Positions 1-8,208 of a stretch of DNA of 26,267 nt are shown piece by piece. The DNA comes from Candidatus Martarchaeota archaeon (GTDB lineage Archaea; Micrarchaeota; Micrarchaeia; Micrarchaeales; CABMGC01). Location of the stretch: NCBI GenBank assembly GCA_023485825.1, contig JAMCZF010000036.1, forward strand, positions 1 to 26,267, given 5' to 3'. The position numbers and the translations under genes are program-made. How positions within the stretch are numbered: the stretch's first letter is position 1; each line of letters begins with the position of its first letter. The notes under the pieces are model-generated. The model did not search any database and was not told the DNA's origin. It saw nothing but the letters and a program-made list of their open reading frames with translations.

Positions 1-1744
1 AGCCGCGCTGGCTCGAGGAGAATTCAGCAACCACGCCCTCTGTTCCCTCATCAAGGATTCCTCTGCATGGCCTGTGGTCCGCAAGCAGCTCCATGGTCTT
101 CTGCGCTATGTTCTGCGGCACGGGCAGGTCCTCGCCCTCCCAGTCGGGCACCGCTGCGCCAAGGTCGTCGCTCTGCTCCACCAATACCATATCCCCATCT
201 ATGCTTATGACCCTCCACGGCACTCCCTTGGTGATGAACGTAGAATCCTCGTCTATGCTCGAGTACACGAAGCGTTCGTCGAGGGTTGAGATTATCCTGT
301 TAGTCGACGCCCTCTTAACTGCAAAGCGCCTGGAGTCTGGTATCACGCCTATGTTCTCTATCGCGTAGTTCCTCGTGCGCCTCCCGGGGAATATCGCCCT
401 TCCATCGCTTCTTATTGTGCCTATAGTATTGCAGAAGCCTACCACCTCGCTGAACTTCTCGAAGCTGAGCCCTGAGTATACGGCGCTGCGATTGAATATG
501 CGGTATGCCTTCCCGATGTCGATATCACGGTACTCGAGGGCCATGCTAGAGAGCTGGTTCGCCACGACATCCAGCGCCATCTCCTCCATTCTGTACTCCT
601 CGATCCTTCCCTCCCTCGCAGAGATGATTGTTGCTGCAGATTCAAGGGCCTCGAGCGCTCCCGACACCACAACCGCGCCCCTTGAGACCTCGCCTTCGCG
701 GTGGCCGCCCCTCCCGAGCCTTTGCAGCAGCCTTGAGGCCTGCCGCGGCGAGCTGTACTGCACGACCATGTCTATCCTCCCTATGTCTATACCAAGCTCA
801 AGCGAGCTCGTAGCGATTATGCAGTTGATCTTCCCTGACTTAAAGGTGTTCTCTATCTCTATCCTTTCCTCCTTGTCAAGCGAGCTGTGGTGTATGCCTA
901 CGTAATCGAATCCCTCCAGCCTACTTAGGTAGATTATCTTGCTGCCCAGCGACTCCACAACCTGCCTCGTGTTCGCGAAGACGAGCGTCGCCTTCGAGCC
1001 CTTTATCGCATCCTCAAGGTACTCGATGCGCGCAAGCGATGCGTCATCCATCTCGAACGCCGCCTCAAATTCACTATGCTTCCTCTTGGGCAGCAGGGGC
1101 ATGCTCACTGACACGTCGATCCTCTTTTCCACATCGGATTCGATGACCTTGTGTGCCTTCCCGTTGAACAGGAATCTTGCCGCTTCATCGACATCGCCTA
1201 CGGTCGCGCTCAGCCCTACGCGCGCGAAGTCTTGGGACAGCTCGGCAAGCCGCTCCAGCGCGACCGACAGCTGCGCGCCCCGCTTGTTGTGGTACAGCTC
1301 ATGCAGCTCGTCCACTACGACGTACCTGAGGTTCCTGAACGACTCCCTGAGCCTTCTTGAGAGCAGCATGTTCTGTATGCTCTCTGGCGTAGTTATCATG
1401 AGCATAGGCGGGCTGAGGGCCTGTTTCCTCCTCTCGTCCTGCGATGTGTCGCCATGTCTCACGCCTATGCTGACCCTCAGCCCTGCGCACAGCTCAGACA
1501 GCCGTTTCATCATGTCCCTGTTCAGCGCGCGCAGAGGCGTAATGTAGAGCGCGAAGATTCCCTGCGTGATTCCCTGCTCCGCCGCCTTCTCGAGTATGGG
1601 GATCACCGCCGCCTCTGTCTTCCCGGAGCCTGTCGGTGCGGTTATGAGGCAGCTGACACCGTCATGCACCGCGCCGAAAGAGTCCTCCTGCAGCTTGTTG
1701 AGCCTTCCCACGCGCTCTATGAAAGCAGAGCGCGCCCCGACCAT
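1..1744 (-). CDS. lhr: Lhr-type superfamily 2 ATP-dependent helicase (C-terminus beyond window)
   Basis: The first 581 residues of a large superfamily 2 helicase are visible. Reading starts at an ATG at 1744 and stays open to the window edge. Visible motifs are Walker A APTGSGKT (residues 36-43), motif Ia TPLRAL (about 69-74), the motif II box DELH (145-148), SAT (motif III), GIDIG (motif V) and QRLGRGGHR (motif VI, about 340-348). The GGH in motif VI, followed by a winged-helix region containing a GVPWRV segment, is characteristic of Lhr rather than of Hel308 or Ski2 helicases. Lhr enzymes unwind DNA or RNA-DNA hybrids and are linked to DNA repair. The family core is about 850-900 residues, so roughly a third is missing here. 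The gene begins 9 nt after the surface-protein gene ends, so it is probably the last cistron of a three-gene operon. Confidence 0.9.
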   Translation of the reverse strand, partial: MVGARSAFIERVGRLNKLQEDSFGAVHDGVSCLITAPTGSGKTEAAVIPILEKAAEQGITQGIFALYITPLRALNRDMMKRLSELCAGLRVSIGVRHGDTSQDERRKQALSPPMLMITTPESIQNMLLSRRLRESFRNLRYVVVDELHELYHNKRGAQLSVALERLAELSQDFARVGLSATVGDVDEAARFLFNGKAHKVIESDVEKRIDVSVSMPLLPKRKHSEFEAAFEMDDASLARIEYLEDAIKGSKATLVFANTRQVVESLGSKIIYLSRLEGFDYVGIHHSSLDKEERIEIENTFKSGKINCIIATSSLELGIDIGRIDMVVQYSSPRQASRLLQRLGRGGHREGEVSRGAVVVSGALEALESAATIISAREGRIEEYRMEEMALDVVANQLSSMALEYRDIDIGKAYRIFNRSAVYSGLSFEKFSEVVGFCNTIGTIRSDGRAIFPGRRTRNYAIENIGVIPDSRRFAVKRASTNRIISTLDERFVYSSIDEDSTFITKGVPWRVISIDGDMVLVEQSDDLGAAVPDWEGEDLPVPQNIAQKTMELLADHRPCRGILDEGTEGVVAEFSSSQRG

Positions 1745-1753
1745 CACATCACT

Positions 1754-3379
1754 CTAAACTATGAACGCGCTTCCCGCGGCCCTGTAGCCTTTCCCTGAAA
1801 CAGTGTAGTTCATACCGAGCTTCAGCGTAAGCCCGAGAGGCACCCCTGTGATGACAGCGCCATTGTCATAGCATGGCACTGTAGCGTTGTAGCTCGACAG
1901 GGCCGGTATGCTCGCGTTGATTATGGAGTACCTCGCCGCGCCGCCCTCCTCGCAGCTCATCGAGCTTATGCGCACGCTCCCATTCATATTGTTGCGAAGC
2001 ACGAAGCCCAAACTGCCGCGAGTCAGCGAAGGCGATGAGCATGATATGCTGGCATTGAACGAGCACGTGCTGTTCACGCCGGAGGTAAATGCCTGGCTGT
2101 TCCCCGAGAGGTTGAATCCCTGCAGTATGGCAATGTTATCCGCAGCCTGCTGCGTCACAAGGCTAGTGTTCACCAACGCCATGACGCTGATGTTGCGCTG
2201 CCCTACGAATGCGGTGGTCCTTATGAGCGAGAATTTGCCGATGCTGTTTGCAGACTTGGAGAACAGGTAGGTCGAGCAGTAGCTCCTGTTGCCGAGGCTT
2301 GATATCGGGCCGTAACACGTATGGCTCTGATCCAGGCCTGGCCTTATGGATTCATAGATTATTGTATTCCCTACCCTGGCAATCCTGCCGTAGTAGCTTC
2401 CTGCGCCCGAGGCGCCGCTGAACTCCGCGTAATCCTCTGAGTAGTTGAGCTCTGGTATAATGCTGTTCCCTGCTATGCTGCGGCCCCTGCCCGTAAGAAC
2501 CGCAGAGCAGCTTTCATTGCCCTCGTATGCGAGGTTCTTTATCCAGCCCTGCGAATACCAGCTGCATACTGTAATGTTTTTCGCAAGCGTTATTACGCTC
2601 ATGCTGCTCCCGTTGAAACTGCTGAACGCTATTGACACGTTCTTGTTCCTCGCCTCGAGGCCCTTGGCCCACACGGCGGTTATGTTGCCTATGAAGGATC
2701 CCTGTATCCAGAGCGAGTAGGCGCTGGCGTTGGCATATCCTGCATCGGCCGAGTATATGGCATTGGTGTAGTTGTATGTGAGGTTGAACATCCGCCCGAA
2801 GAATGCGTCTACGGGCGCGATGCCGGTAAGCGCAAGGGATTTAATCCCATACTCGCTCTTCAGGTACGCCGACGTGAGGTACCCCGCCGAGTCCATGTGC
2901 GAATCCTGCTCGCTTAGTTGGTTGGCAGGAAGATCAGATGCCGGGTCGGGCGCGCCTGCGGGCTGCACTACAACCTTGCTGCTGACACTGGCAGCGCTCC
3001 TGTTGCTTACAAGCAAAAGGCCGCTCGGATCCGCGATGAAGCTGACGTTGAATACGCCGGGCGTCTTGAATTCATCGGTGAAGTTTATTGCAGTGCTGTT
3101 GTGCTGCGGCATAGTGACATTGTAGGCTTCGGTAAGATTGCCGTTTATGAAAACCCCTATTCCGAGATCCCTGAATGCCTGGTTCCCGCGGTTCGATACT
3201 GTGAACTCGAAGGTGAGCTGCTGGTACGGGTATATGTGCTGCACCCTGCTTCCAACGAGGCCGAGGGATACATCTATGGAACCATTGCTGGTCCTGGTCT
3301 CGATATAAAGGGCGGTTACCGCGGCTGCTGCAACTATAACAATCACCAACCAAACAACGCTGTCTCTTTTCTTCATCAT
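1754..3379 (-). CDS. Membrane-anchored, sequon-rich surface protein of unknown function
   Basis: A 541-residue protein. I chose the start MMKKRDSV at 3379 because it overlaps the stop of the upstream gene by one base (TAATG) and places a basic tip directly before a hydrophobic segment (about residues 8-26). The rest is hydrophilic, Ser/Asn/Gly-rich and probably beta-rich. The first part (about 35-140) resembles a CARDB/Ig-like extracellular domain. I count about 26 N-x-S/T sequons and several cysteines in the C-terminal half. The likely topology is an N-terminal anchor with an extracellular, heavily N-glycosylated body. No enzyme motif was recognised. It lies between a winged-helix-like regulator and an Lhr helicase. 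The ORF could be extended upstream to 3475, but that would overlap the previous gene and bury the signal anchor. Confidence 0.75.
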   Translation of the reverse strand: MMKKRDSVVWLVIVIVAAAAVTALYIETRTSNGSIDVSLGLVGSRVQHIYPYQQLTFEFTVSNRGNQAFRDLGIGVFINGNLTEAYNVTMPQHNSTAINFTDEFKTPGVFNVSFIADPSGLLLVSNRSAASVSSKVVVQPAGAPDPASDLPANQLSEQDSHMDSAGYLTSAYLKSEYGIKSLALTGIAPVDAFFGRMFNLTYNYTNAIYSADAGYANASAYSLWIQGSFIGNITAVWAKGLEARNKNVSIAFSSFNGSSMSVITLAKNITVCSWYSQGWIKNLAYEGNESCSAVLTGRGRSIAGNSIIPELNYSEDYAEFSGASGAGSYYGRIARVGNTIIYESIRPGLDQSHTCYGPISSLGNRSYCSTYLFSKSANSIGKFSLIRTTAFVGQRNISVMALVNTSLVTQQAADNIAILQGFNLSGNSQAFTSGVNSTCSFNASISCSSPSLTRGSLGFVLRNNMNGSVRISSMSCEEGGAARYSIINASIPALSSYNATVPCYDNGAVITGVPLGLTLKLGMNYTVSGKGYRAAGSAFIV

Positions 3380-3888
3380 TACACCAATTGCTCCTTGTTC
3401 TTCAAACCGTTGACTACCTCGCCGACCTTTGCAGCGACGCCGCTGTAAAACGACTCGAACGCGCCGCGCGACCATTCCTCGGCGTCAAACCTGTCGCCGT
3501 AGCCCGTCTGCCTGAAACTGAACCTGCCCTTCTCATTCTCGACGAATCCCATGCGCTTCATGCGCAGAAGGTGGTAACGCAGCGTCTTCTCGTTTATCTT
3601 CTCCCAGTTTGCGTTTATATAATCTACGAGCTCCTTTACAGATGGATCCTGCCTCTTGACGAACTGGAAGTTGACTAGCGCATCGAGCACGGCCACTGCG
3701 CTCAGGCGCGACTCGCCCGGGTTCACTATCCCGAGCGACAAGGCGAGCCAGCGCATGGCAGAGCGCCTTGTGTCAAGCACCTCCTTGCTGATCCTGAGGT
3801 CGCGTATGGTAAGTTCCCTTTCTATAAGTTCAGACTCGTTCAGTTCCAGAAAATCACTACGGCGAATTTTATCATTACATCCTCCCAC
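3379..3888 (-). CDS. Winged-helix-like putative transcription regulator
   Basis: A protein of up to 169 residues, mostly helical. Residues about 85-130 (from DPSVKELVDYINANW to GFVENEKGRFSF) read like a winged helix-turn-helix: a helix pair, an EKTLRYHLLRMKRMG recognition-type helix, then a short beta wing. This resembles archaeal ArsR/PadR-type regulators. The start is uncertain. A GTG at 3888 is the first possible codon, no ATG is available in frame, and an SD-like GGAGG lies just inside the ORF, so translation could begin slightly later. It is the first gene of the apparent operon with the surface protein and Lhr. An imperfect 9-bp inverted repeat upstream (3897-3905 and 3941-3949) could be an operator, but this is speculative. 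Confidence 0.6.
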   Translation of the reverse strand: MGGCNDKIRRSDFLELNESELIERELTIRDLRISKEVLDTRRSAMRWLALSLGIVNPGESRLSAVAVLDALVNFQFVKRQDPSVKELVDYINANWEKINEKTLRYHLLRMKRMGFVENEKGRFSFRQTGYGDRFDAEEWSRGAFESFYSGVAAKVGEVVNGLKNKEQLV

Positions 3889-4310
3889 GGCACAACGGCC
3901 ATGCGCATCGAATGTCGTTAATGGTCATACTGAAACACCACGCATGGTCCCTGCTTCATTGTAGTGCCTCCCTGATTCTTCAAGGAGAATGTTACAGGGT
4001 TCTTTTGCAAGGAACATATGCCTGTTCAGGGCCAACTGTGCGCCATTTGAAGTATGCGCCCTGGATTTATATGCGGCTCTCAAGGTAATCATTTGTATTT
4101 ACCTCCTCCATATCTTTATATGCTGCGGTGGGTTTATATCCTCTCATGAATTGAGTTGGTTTTACACAAATTTATATAGATCTTTTTTACGGGGGAACAG
4201 GAGAAACGGTCTTTCGCGGCTTGCGGCCCGGCAGGAGGGCTTGCACGAAACGCCTAATAATGTTCCCTGTCCACTTGAATTATGAAAGTGGTGCTATGAG
4301 AAGGGTGCGT
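3889..4310. other. Non-coding stretch with four TATA-like boxes
   Basis: No convincing gene was found in about 400 nt. On the plus strand the string TTTATAT occurs four times, at about 4066, 4115, 4133 and 4171, each resembling an archaeal TATA box. A T6 run follows the last one (4183-4188). An imperfect inverted repeat (3897-3905 with 3941-3949) lies near the start of the minus-strand regulator gene. The short frames here look random, with cysteine- and isoleucine-rich translations. I see no tRNA or clearly folded RNA. Confidence 0.5.
4171..4179 (+). promoter_or_regulatory. Candidate TATA box
   Basis: TTTATATAG matches the archaeal TATA consensus. A start site would be expected near 4200, giving a leader of about 100 nt before the small ORF at 4311. 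It is the last of four similar boxes, so which one is used, if any, cannot be told from sequence. Confidence 0.35.
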
Positions 4311-4484
4311 ATGCCTAAGACTGCCCCCCAAACGGGGCCGCTCGTCCAGATGAGCGAGGAGGGCCGGAATCCAATAGCGAAGCTCTCTCCGGTCAACATG
4401 CTGAAGATGGCGGCGAGAAACCACGAAGACCTCCAAGACCGGTCGGAACAGGTGAAGAAAGCCAACTGGAGGTTTGACGCCTAA
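4311..4484 (+). CDS. Small hypothetical protein, doubtful
   Basis: A 57-residue ORF beginning MPKTAPQ and ending ANWRFDA. An AAGGGTG sequence 3 nt upstream of ATG 4311 could serve as a ribosome binding site. An in-frame ATG at 4296 would add five residues. The composition is hydrophilic, Lys/Asn/Glu-rich and helical, and looks more protein-like than the overlapping reverse frames. Its stop overlaps the stop of the convergent RNHCP gene by 4 bp. No family was recognised. Confidence 0.4.
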   Translation: MPKTAPQTGPLVQMSEEGRNPIAKLSPVNMLKMAARNHEDLQDRSEQVKKANWRFDA

Positions 4485-4798
4485 ACGTTGCCTATGAGCA
4501 GCTCAAGCGCAGCCTCGCTATCAGTGCCGCTTGCGTGCACCTTGGTCCTCGCCTTGCATTTCTCGCACACGTAGTGGATTACGTACGAGCCGCCCCTGTA
4601 CTCTGCTGAGGCAGGCCTCATAAGTCCGCCGCAGCCGTTTTCGCGGTCCCCCGGCATTATGTCGACGTGCATGCTGTAAAGGCATTTCGGGCAGTGGTCT
4701 GTGTACCCTGTGCCGTGCACCTCTGTGCCGCAATGCCCGCACGTGAAGTCCTCCTTCCTTCTTGTGAATCTGCCCGTAGGCAAAACTCCGCTTCCCAT
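4481..4798 (-). CDS. RNHCP domain protein (zinc-binding)
   Basis: A 105-residue protein with a CGHC pair (about 20-23), then the RNHCP signature in the variant form TDHCPKCLYSMHVD followed by PGDR and CGGLMRP, then a CEKC pair near the C-terminus. This layout of paired cysteines around an HCPxC core matches the RNHCP family, small zinc-ribbon-like proteins found in bacteria and archaea whose function is not established. The ATG at 4798 lies 18 nt after the membrane-protein gene ends, so the two are probably co-transcribed. The first residue pair of the motif is TD instead of RN. Confidence 0.8.
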   Translation of the reverse strand: MGSGVLPTGRFTRRKEDFTCGHCGTEVHGTGYTDHCPKCLYSMHVDIMPGDRENGCGGLMRPASAEYRGGSYVIHYVCEKCKARTKVHASGTDSEAALELLIGNV

Positions 4799-4816
4799 AA
4801 AATTAGCAACTGCAGC

Positions 4817-5191
4817 TCATGATTCCTTGGCGAGGTTTCCGGCCACGGGAATCAGGATGCGCCTGCCCATGAATGCATTGTAGCCAACGTAAAGGCCGTA
4901 CAGCCACAGCAACGCCATTACGGCATCAAGTACCTCCCCCCATATAAAGTGCCCCGCAAAAGATATGAAGAATATTGCGCCCAGGATCCACCACAACACC
5001 CAGAACGCCACGCCGAACAATATCGACTGCACTGCGTGGAACCTCAATTCCCTATCCTTATCCGCATAAAGAACGTAAACAACTACCCCGGCGAGTACGG
5101 GCACCAGATAAGCCACAATGAACATTATCTTGTCCTCGGACTTCGTCGCGTTATGCTGCCCGCCACGGTGCTGGCCTTGTTCTGCTGACAT
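4817..5191 (-). CDS. DUF4870/UPF0132-like small membrane protein
   Basis: A 124-residue protein starting MSAEQGQ. It has a hydrophilic N-terminus (about 25 residues), then three hydrophobic segments at about 30-46, 58-80 and 92-108. The segment DRELRFHAVQSILFG between the first two matches the conserved loop of DUF4870/UPF0132 membrane proteins (RFHAxQA). The molecular function of the family is unknown. I chose ATG 5191 over a longer frame because a TATA box lies about 26 nt upstream, which fits a leaderless transcript. The RNHCP gene follows 18 nt downstream. Confidence 0.75.
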   Translation of the reverse strand: MSAEQGQHRGGQHNATKSEDKIMFIVAYLVPVLAGVVVYVLYADKDRELRFHAVQSILFGVAFWVLWWILGAIFFISFAGHFIWGEVLDAVMALLWLYGLYVGYNAFMGRRILIPVAGNLAKES

Positions 5192-5212
5192 GGTATACAC
5201 CCTACAACTATA

Positions 5213-5222
5213 GATTATAAAA
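5213..5222 (-). promoter_or_regulatory. TATA box for the DUF4870-like gene
   Basis: On the minus strand TTTTATAATC is centred about 26 nt upstream of the ATG at 5191. This spacing places transcription start at or next to the start codon, as in leaderless archaeal mRNAs. Confidence 0.6.
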
Positions 5223-5382
5223 CGGAGCATATAATAAGGCTTGCGGAACACGACGGTTCAATTCAACTTGGACCGGAGCCGCGCAGGCCGTGCGATTCCA
5301 AACATCTTCATGTCAGTGGTGCCTGCCGTGCATCCCGCCAAGGGCCAGAACACACAGTCTGCAGCGCTGCGGCTAACCCTGT

Positions 5383-5388
5383 AAAAAA
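5383..5388 (-). terminator. Poly-U terminator after the EF-1A/S10 operon
   Basis: On the minus strand a run of six T begins 18 nt after the S10 stop codon. Archaeal RNA polymerase terminates at U-runs. A perfect 7-bp inverted repeat (5361-5367 with 5392-5398) encloses the run and may fold in the 3' end of the transcript. Confidence 0.55.
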
Positions 5389-5405
5389 GATGCGCTGCGC
5401 CTGAA

Positions 5406-5714
5406 TCAGCTGCCGAGGATTATCTCAATGTGCACGGTGTCCGGCACCGGAATTCGCATTATCTGGCGCAATGCCGCCTCGCTACCGTCTATCTGCACAA
5501 GCCACTTGTGTATGCGCATCTGCCAGTGCTCATACGTGTGCGAGCCGTCGCCGCACGGCGACTTGCGCGTGGATATCTTAAGGGTCTTTGTCGGCAGCGG
5601 AATAGGCCCGGAAAACTTTATGTTGAGGGACTTGGCTATGTCTATTATCTGCCTGGCTATGTCCCTGGCCGCGTCCTTGCTCCTGCTTATAAGCTTGATC
5701 CTCGCTGTAGGCAT
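5406..5714 (-). CDS. rps10: Small ribosomal subunit protein S10
   Basis: A 102-residue protein, the normal length of archaeal uS10. It shows the family pattern: ARIKLISRSKD near the N-terminus, SGPIPLPTK in the 40s, then the long extended loop with STRKSPCGDGSHTYEHWQMR, and VHIEIIL at the end. It is part of the 30S head, involved in tRNA binding-site architecture. It starts 4 nt after the EF-1A stop, in the conserved archaeal order tuf-rps10, and is followed by a poly-U terminator. Confidence 0.97.
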   Translation of the reverse strand: MPTARIKLISRSKDAARDIARQIIDIAKSLNIKFSGPIPLPTKTLKISTRKSPCGDGSHTYEHWQMRIHKWLVQIDGSEAALRQIMRIPVPDTVHIEIILGS

Positions 5715-5718
5715 ATAT

Positions 5719-6987
5719 TCACTGCTTCTTCACTATGTCAAGGATTACTCCGGCCGCCACCGTGGATCCCATGTCGCGTATGGCGAACCTTCCCAACTGC
5801 GGGAAGTCGCTGTACTTTTCTGCGCATACGGGCTTTGTAGGGCGCACCTTGACAAGCGCTATGTCGCCGTTCTTGATGAACTCCGGGTTCTTCTCAAGCG
5901 TTTGGCCTGTCTTCGGATCCTTCTTCTCCATTATCTCAGTTATGGTAGAAGCGATCTGTGCCGTGTGTATGTGGAACACCGGGGTGTAGCCCTTTGCTAT
6001 GGCTGTCTTGTGGTTTATGACTACTATCTGCGCGGTGAACTCCTGCGCCACAGTGGGCGGGTTGTTCACCGGGCCTACGACATCACCCCTCTTTATGTTC
6101 TTCTTGTCGATATCCTTGAGGTTGAACCCTACGTTGTCTCCGGGGGTCGCCTGCTGCAGCTGCTGGTGGTGCATTTCAACGCTCTTTACCTCGCTCTGCA
6201 CCCCCGACGGCATTATTATTATCTTGTCGCCAGGCTTCATTATTCCCGTCTCTACCTTTCCGACAGGCACTGTGCCGAAGCCCTTGATGCTGTACACGTC
6301 CTGGATAGGAAGCCTGAGGGGCTTGTCCGTAGGCTTCTTAGGGACCGTGAACTGGTCGAGCTGCTGCAGCAGAGTGTTGCCGGTGTACCAAGCCAGCTTG
6401 TCAGACTTGTTCGCGACATTGTCTCCCTGGAGCGCCGAATAAGGAACAAACGGGATCTTGCTGACGTCGTAACCGACCGTCTTGAGGAGATCCGTGACCT
6501 TTGTCTTGACCTCCTCGAACTTCGCCTTGTCGTAGTTGGCCGCATCGATCTTGTTTACGCCAACTATAATCTGCTGGATTCCAAGAACCCTGGCCAGATA
6601 CGCGTGCTCCCTGGTCTGCGCCTGTATGCCGTCTATAGCAGAGACCACAAGCACCGCGGCGTCTGCCTGGCTCGCCCCCGTGATCATGTTCTTTACGAAG
6701 TCCCTGTGCCCGGGTGCGTCTATGATCGTGAAGTAGTACTTCTGCGTCTGGAAGTCGCGGTGCATGATGTCTATAGTTATGCCCCGCTCCCTCTCCTCCT
6801 TGAGCTGGTCCATGACGAATGCGAACTCGAAGGTGGCCCTGTTGTACTTGGCGACCTCCTCCCTTATCTTCTTCATGTCCTGCTCGGTCACGGCCTTCGT
6901 GTCGTAAAGGAGCCTTCCTACCGTAGTCGACTTTCCGTGGTCGACGTGCCCTATGAAAATCACGTTTATGTGTGGTTTTTCTGCCAT
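5719..6987 (-). CDS. tuf: Translation elongation factor 1-alpha (aEF1A)
   Basis: A 422-residue GTPase that delivers aminoacyl-tRNA to the ribosome. The G motifs are all present: GHVDHGKS (13-20), GITID (switch I), DAPGH (about 90), NKID (about 145) and SAL (G5). Beta-barrel domains 2 and 3 follow, and the C-terminal GRFAIRDMGSTVAAGVI is diagnostic for the archaeal/eukaryotic type. I chose ATG 6987 (MAEKPHINV) over a GTG three codons upstream because it matches the usual start of the family. It forms an operon with S10 (4-nt gap). A weak TATA-like TTTTTAGC is centred 25 nt upstream, and a stronger box lies at 7092-7103. Confidence 0.97.
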   Translation of the reverse strand: MAEKPHINVIFIGHVDHGKSTTVGRLLYDTKAVTEQDMKKIREEVAKYNRATFEFAFVMDQLKEERERGITIDIMHRDFQTQKYYFTIIDAPGHRDFVKNMITGASQADAAVLVVSAIDGIQAQTREHAYLARVLGIQQIIVGVNKIDAANYDKAKFEEVKTKVTDLLKTVGYDVSKIPFVPYSALQGDNVANKSDKLAWYTGNTLLQQLDQFTVPKKPTDKPLRLPIQDVYSIKGFGTVPVGKVETGIMKPGDKIIIMPSGVQSEVKSVEMHHQQLQQATPGDNVGFNLKDIDKKNIKRGDVVGPVNNPPTVAQEFTAQIVVINHKTAIAKGYTPVFHIHTAQIASTITEIMEKKDPKTGQTLEKNPEFIKNGDIALVKVRPTKPVCAEKYSDFPQLGRFAIRDMGSTVAAGVILDIVKKQ

Positions 6988-7091
6988 TCTATACACCGCT
7001 CAATATGCTAAAAATCAAAGACCCTCTCTGCTCAGCCAAGGAAGCCTAAGGATCCGGCCTTGCATTCCGGCACGCATTATTATGCCGTTAA

Positions 7092-7103
7092 CCTATTTAA
7101 ATC
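7092..7103. promoter_or_regulatory. Near-symmetric TATA-like element between divergent genes
   Basis: CCTATTTAAATC reads as a TATA box on both strands (TTTAAA core). It lies between EF-1A (minus, start 6987) and the gene at 7174 (plus). It could drive the plus-strand gene with a leader of about 50 nt, and possibly EF-1A with a leader of about 80 nt. Confidence 0.45.
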
Positions 7104-7173
7104 TTTGCGAAGGCCGGGCAAAAGCTATTATTCCTCAACGTCAAACATATGTGCGATCGGCAGGTGAATCAGG

Positions 7174-7671
7174 ATGGCGACAAAAACGGAAACACGGCGC
7201 GCCGAAGGTGCCGAAGCGGCACTCAAGCGTATACAAAGCGGAGATATAGAGTTTGCCAGGCATCTCGCGCAGACAACAAGAGACCGTGATGTGCAGCTTG
7301 CAATAGTGAGGGCCGGGGATCCCGCGGCGGTTGCAATGCTCGCATCAGGGATTATGGACGTCCGCGCCCAGGTAGAGATACCAGACAAGGCAGAGTTCAT
7401 CAGCGCGTTCAAGATCCTGGCAAGCAGCCCGCACATATGCCCTGGCGCGCAGAGGAACATAATGGATGCGAGGAACATCGGCGAGGAACCGAAGACCGCA
7501 TTAAAACAAAATCCGCACTACACAGAGAACGAGCTGGCCGCAATACTTAGGAAAATCGATGAGGGAGACAACATACTGATATGGCAGGAAAGGGCCCATG
7601 TCAAGGCAGTTCACGGGCCGAACCCCCTGCCAGCCGGCGCAGTTGTCAAGTCGCGCAGGTCAGCTATCTGA
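7174..7671 (+). CDS. Hypothetical helical protein
   Basis: A 165-residue protein beginning MATKTETRR, preceded closely by AGG. The predicted character is largely helical and soluble with alternating charge. Segments around residues 15-65 (GDIEFARHLAQ, DVQLAIVRAGDPAAVAMLASG) have the feel of short helical repeats, but no family could be named. No catalytic motif, signal peptide or membrane segment was seen. It is divergent from EF-1A. The next gene follows 76 nt downstream in the same direction. Confidence 0.65.
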   Translation: MATKTETRRAEGAEAALKRIQSGDIEFARHLAQTTRDRDVQLAIVRAGDPAAVAMLASGIMDVRAQVEIPDKAEFISAFKILASSPHICPGAQRNIMDARNIGEEPKTALKQNPHYTENELAAILRKIDEGDNILIWQERAHVKAVHGPNPLPAGAVVKSRRSAI

Positions 7672-7747
7672 ATGGAGCGGCCGCGGCATATTCCATCTTC
7701 ATGGAAACGCCTAAAAGCTAGTTCTGCGTTTTAATATCGGCGATTGC

Positions 7748-8206
7748 GTGTCGATAAAGTACTGGGAGTTTGAGGACGCTCCGTTGAAGGAGAAGCTGAA
7801 GAGACCAAGCGTCCGCGAAGTTGCAAAGATATACTTCGAGAACGAGACAAGGGCGTACCGCTTCTCCATGGCGCTCACAGAGGTGAAGAAGAGGGGCTCG
7901 CTCCGACTGAAGGAGTGCGGCGCGGAACTGCCTCTTGCGACGTGGAAGAGGTATCTTGATTTCGGGGTGACCGTGGGGCTGCTGAAGCACGAAGCGAACG
8001 TATACAGCTTCACCGACCGCTACTCAAAGCCCTTCCGCAACATACCCATATACATAAAATCGTGGATAGACGAAGGGAAGCCCGAGGACCTTCAGGTGGT
8101 ATTTGCAGCCGCGAGGACAGGCAGGCAGCAGCGCAGGGGAGGCAGGCAGGCAATCGAGGATGCTGGAACCTGGCAGCAACCGACCGCGCCGGCAAACCAG
8201 GGATGA
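7748..8206 (+). CDS. Hypothetical protein, possibly helix-turn-helix
   Basis: A 152-residue protein with a GTG start (GTG TCG ATA AAG). Residues about 20-100 look like a compact helical domain with a possible winged-helix end (AVKYxx-like sequence: WKRYLDFGVTVGLLKHEANVYSF), which reads like a recognition helix and wing. The C-terminal 35 residues are Arg/Gln/Gly-rich and probably disordered, possibly nucleic-acid binding. A TTTTAATATC element lies only 10-20 nt upstream, too close for a canonical TATA position, so the start or promoter is uncertain. Its stop is 2 nt from the stop of the convergent cysS. Confidence 0.6.
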   Translation: MSIKYWEFEDAPLKEKLKRPSVREVAKIYFENETRAYRFSMALTEVKKRGSLRLKECGAELPLATWKRYLDFGVTVGLLKHEANVYSFTDRYSKPFRNIPIYIKSWIDEGKPEDLQVVFAAARTGRQQRRGGRQAIEDAGTWQQPTAPANQG

Positions 8207-8208
8207 CT

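Noticed and set aside
5255..5275. T-arm-like GGTTCAATTC of a tRNA
   Set aside because: No acceptor, D or anticodon arm can be drawn around it on either strand.
5428..7011. Long plus-strand open frame of 527 codons
   Set aside because: It lies antisense to S10 and EF-1A, and its translation is rich in Arg, Leu and Tyr with no family pattern. It is a reflection of the strong codon bias of those genes.
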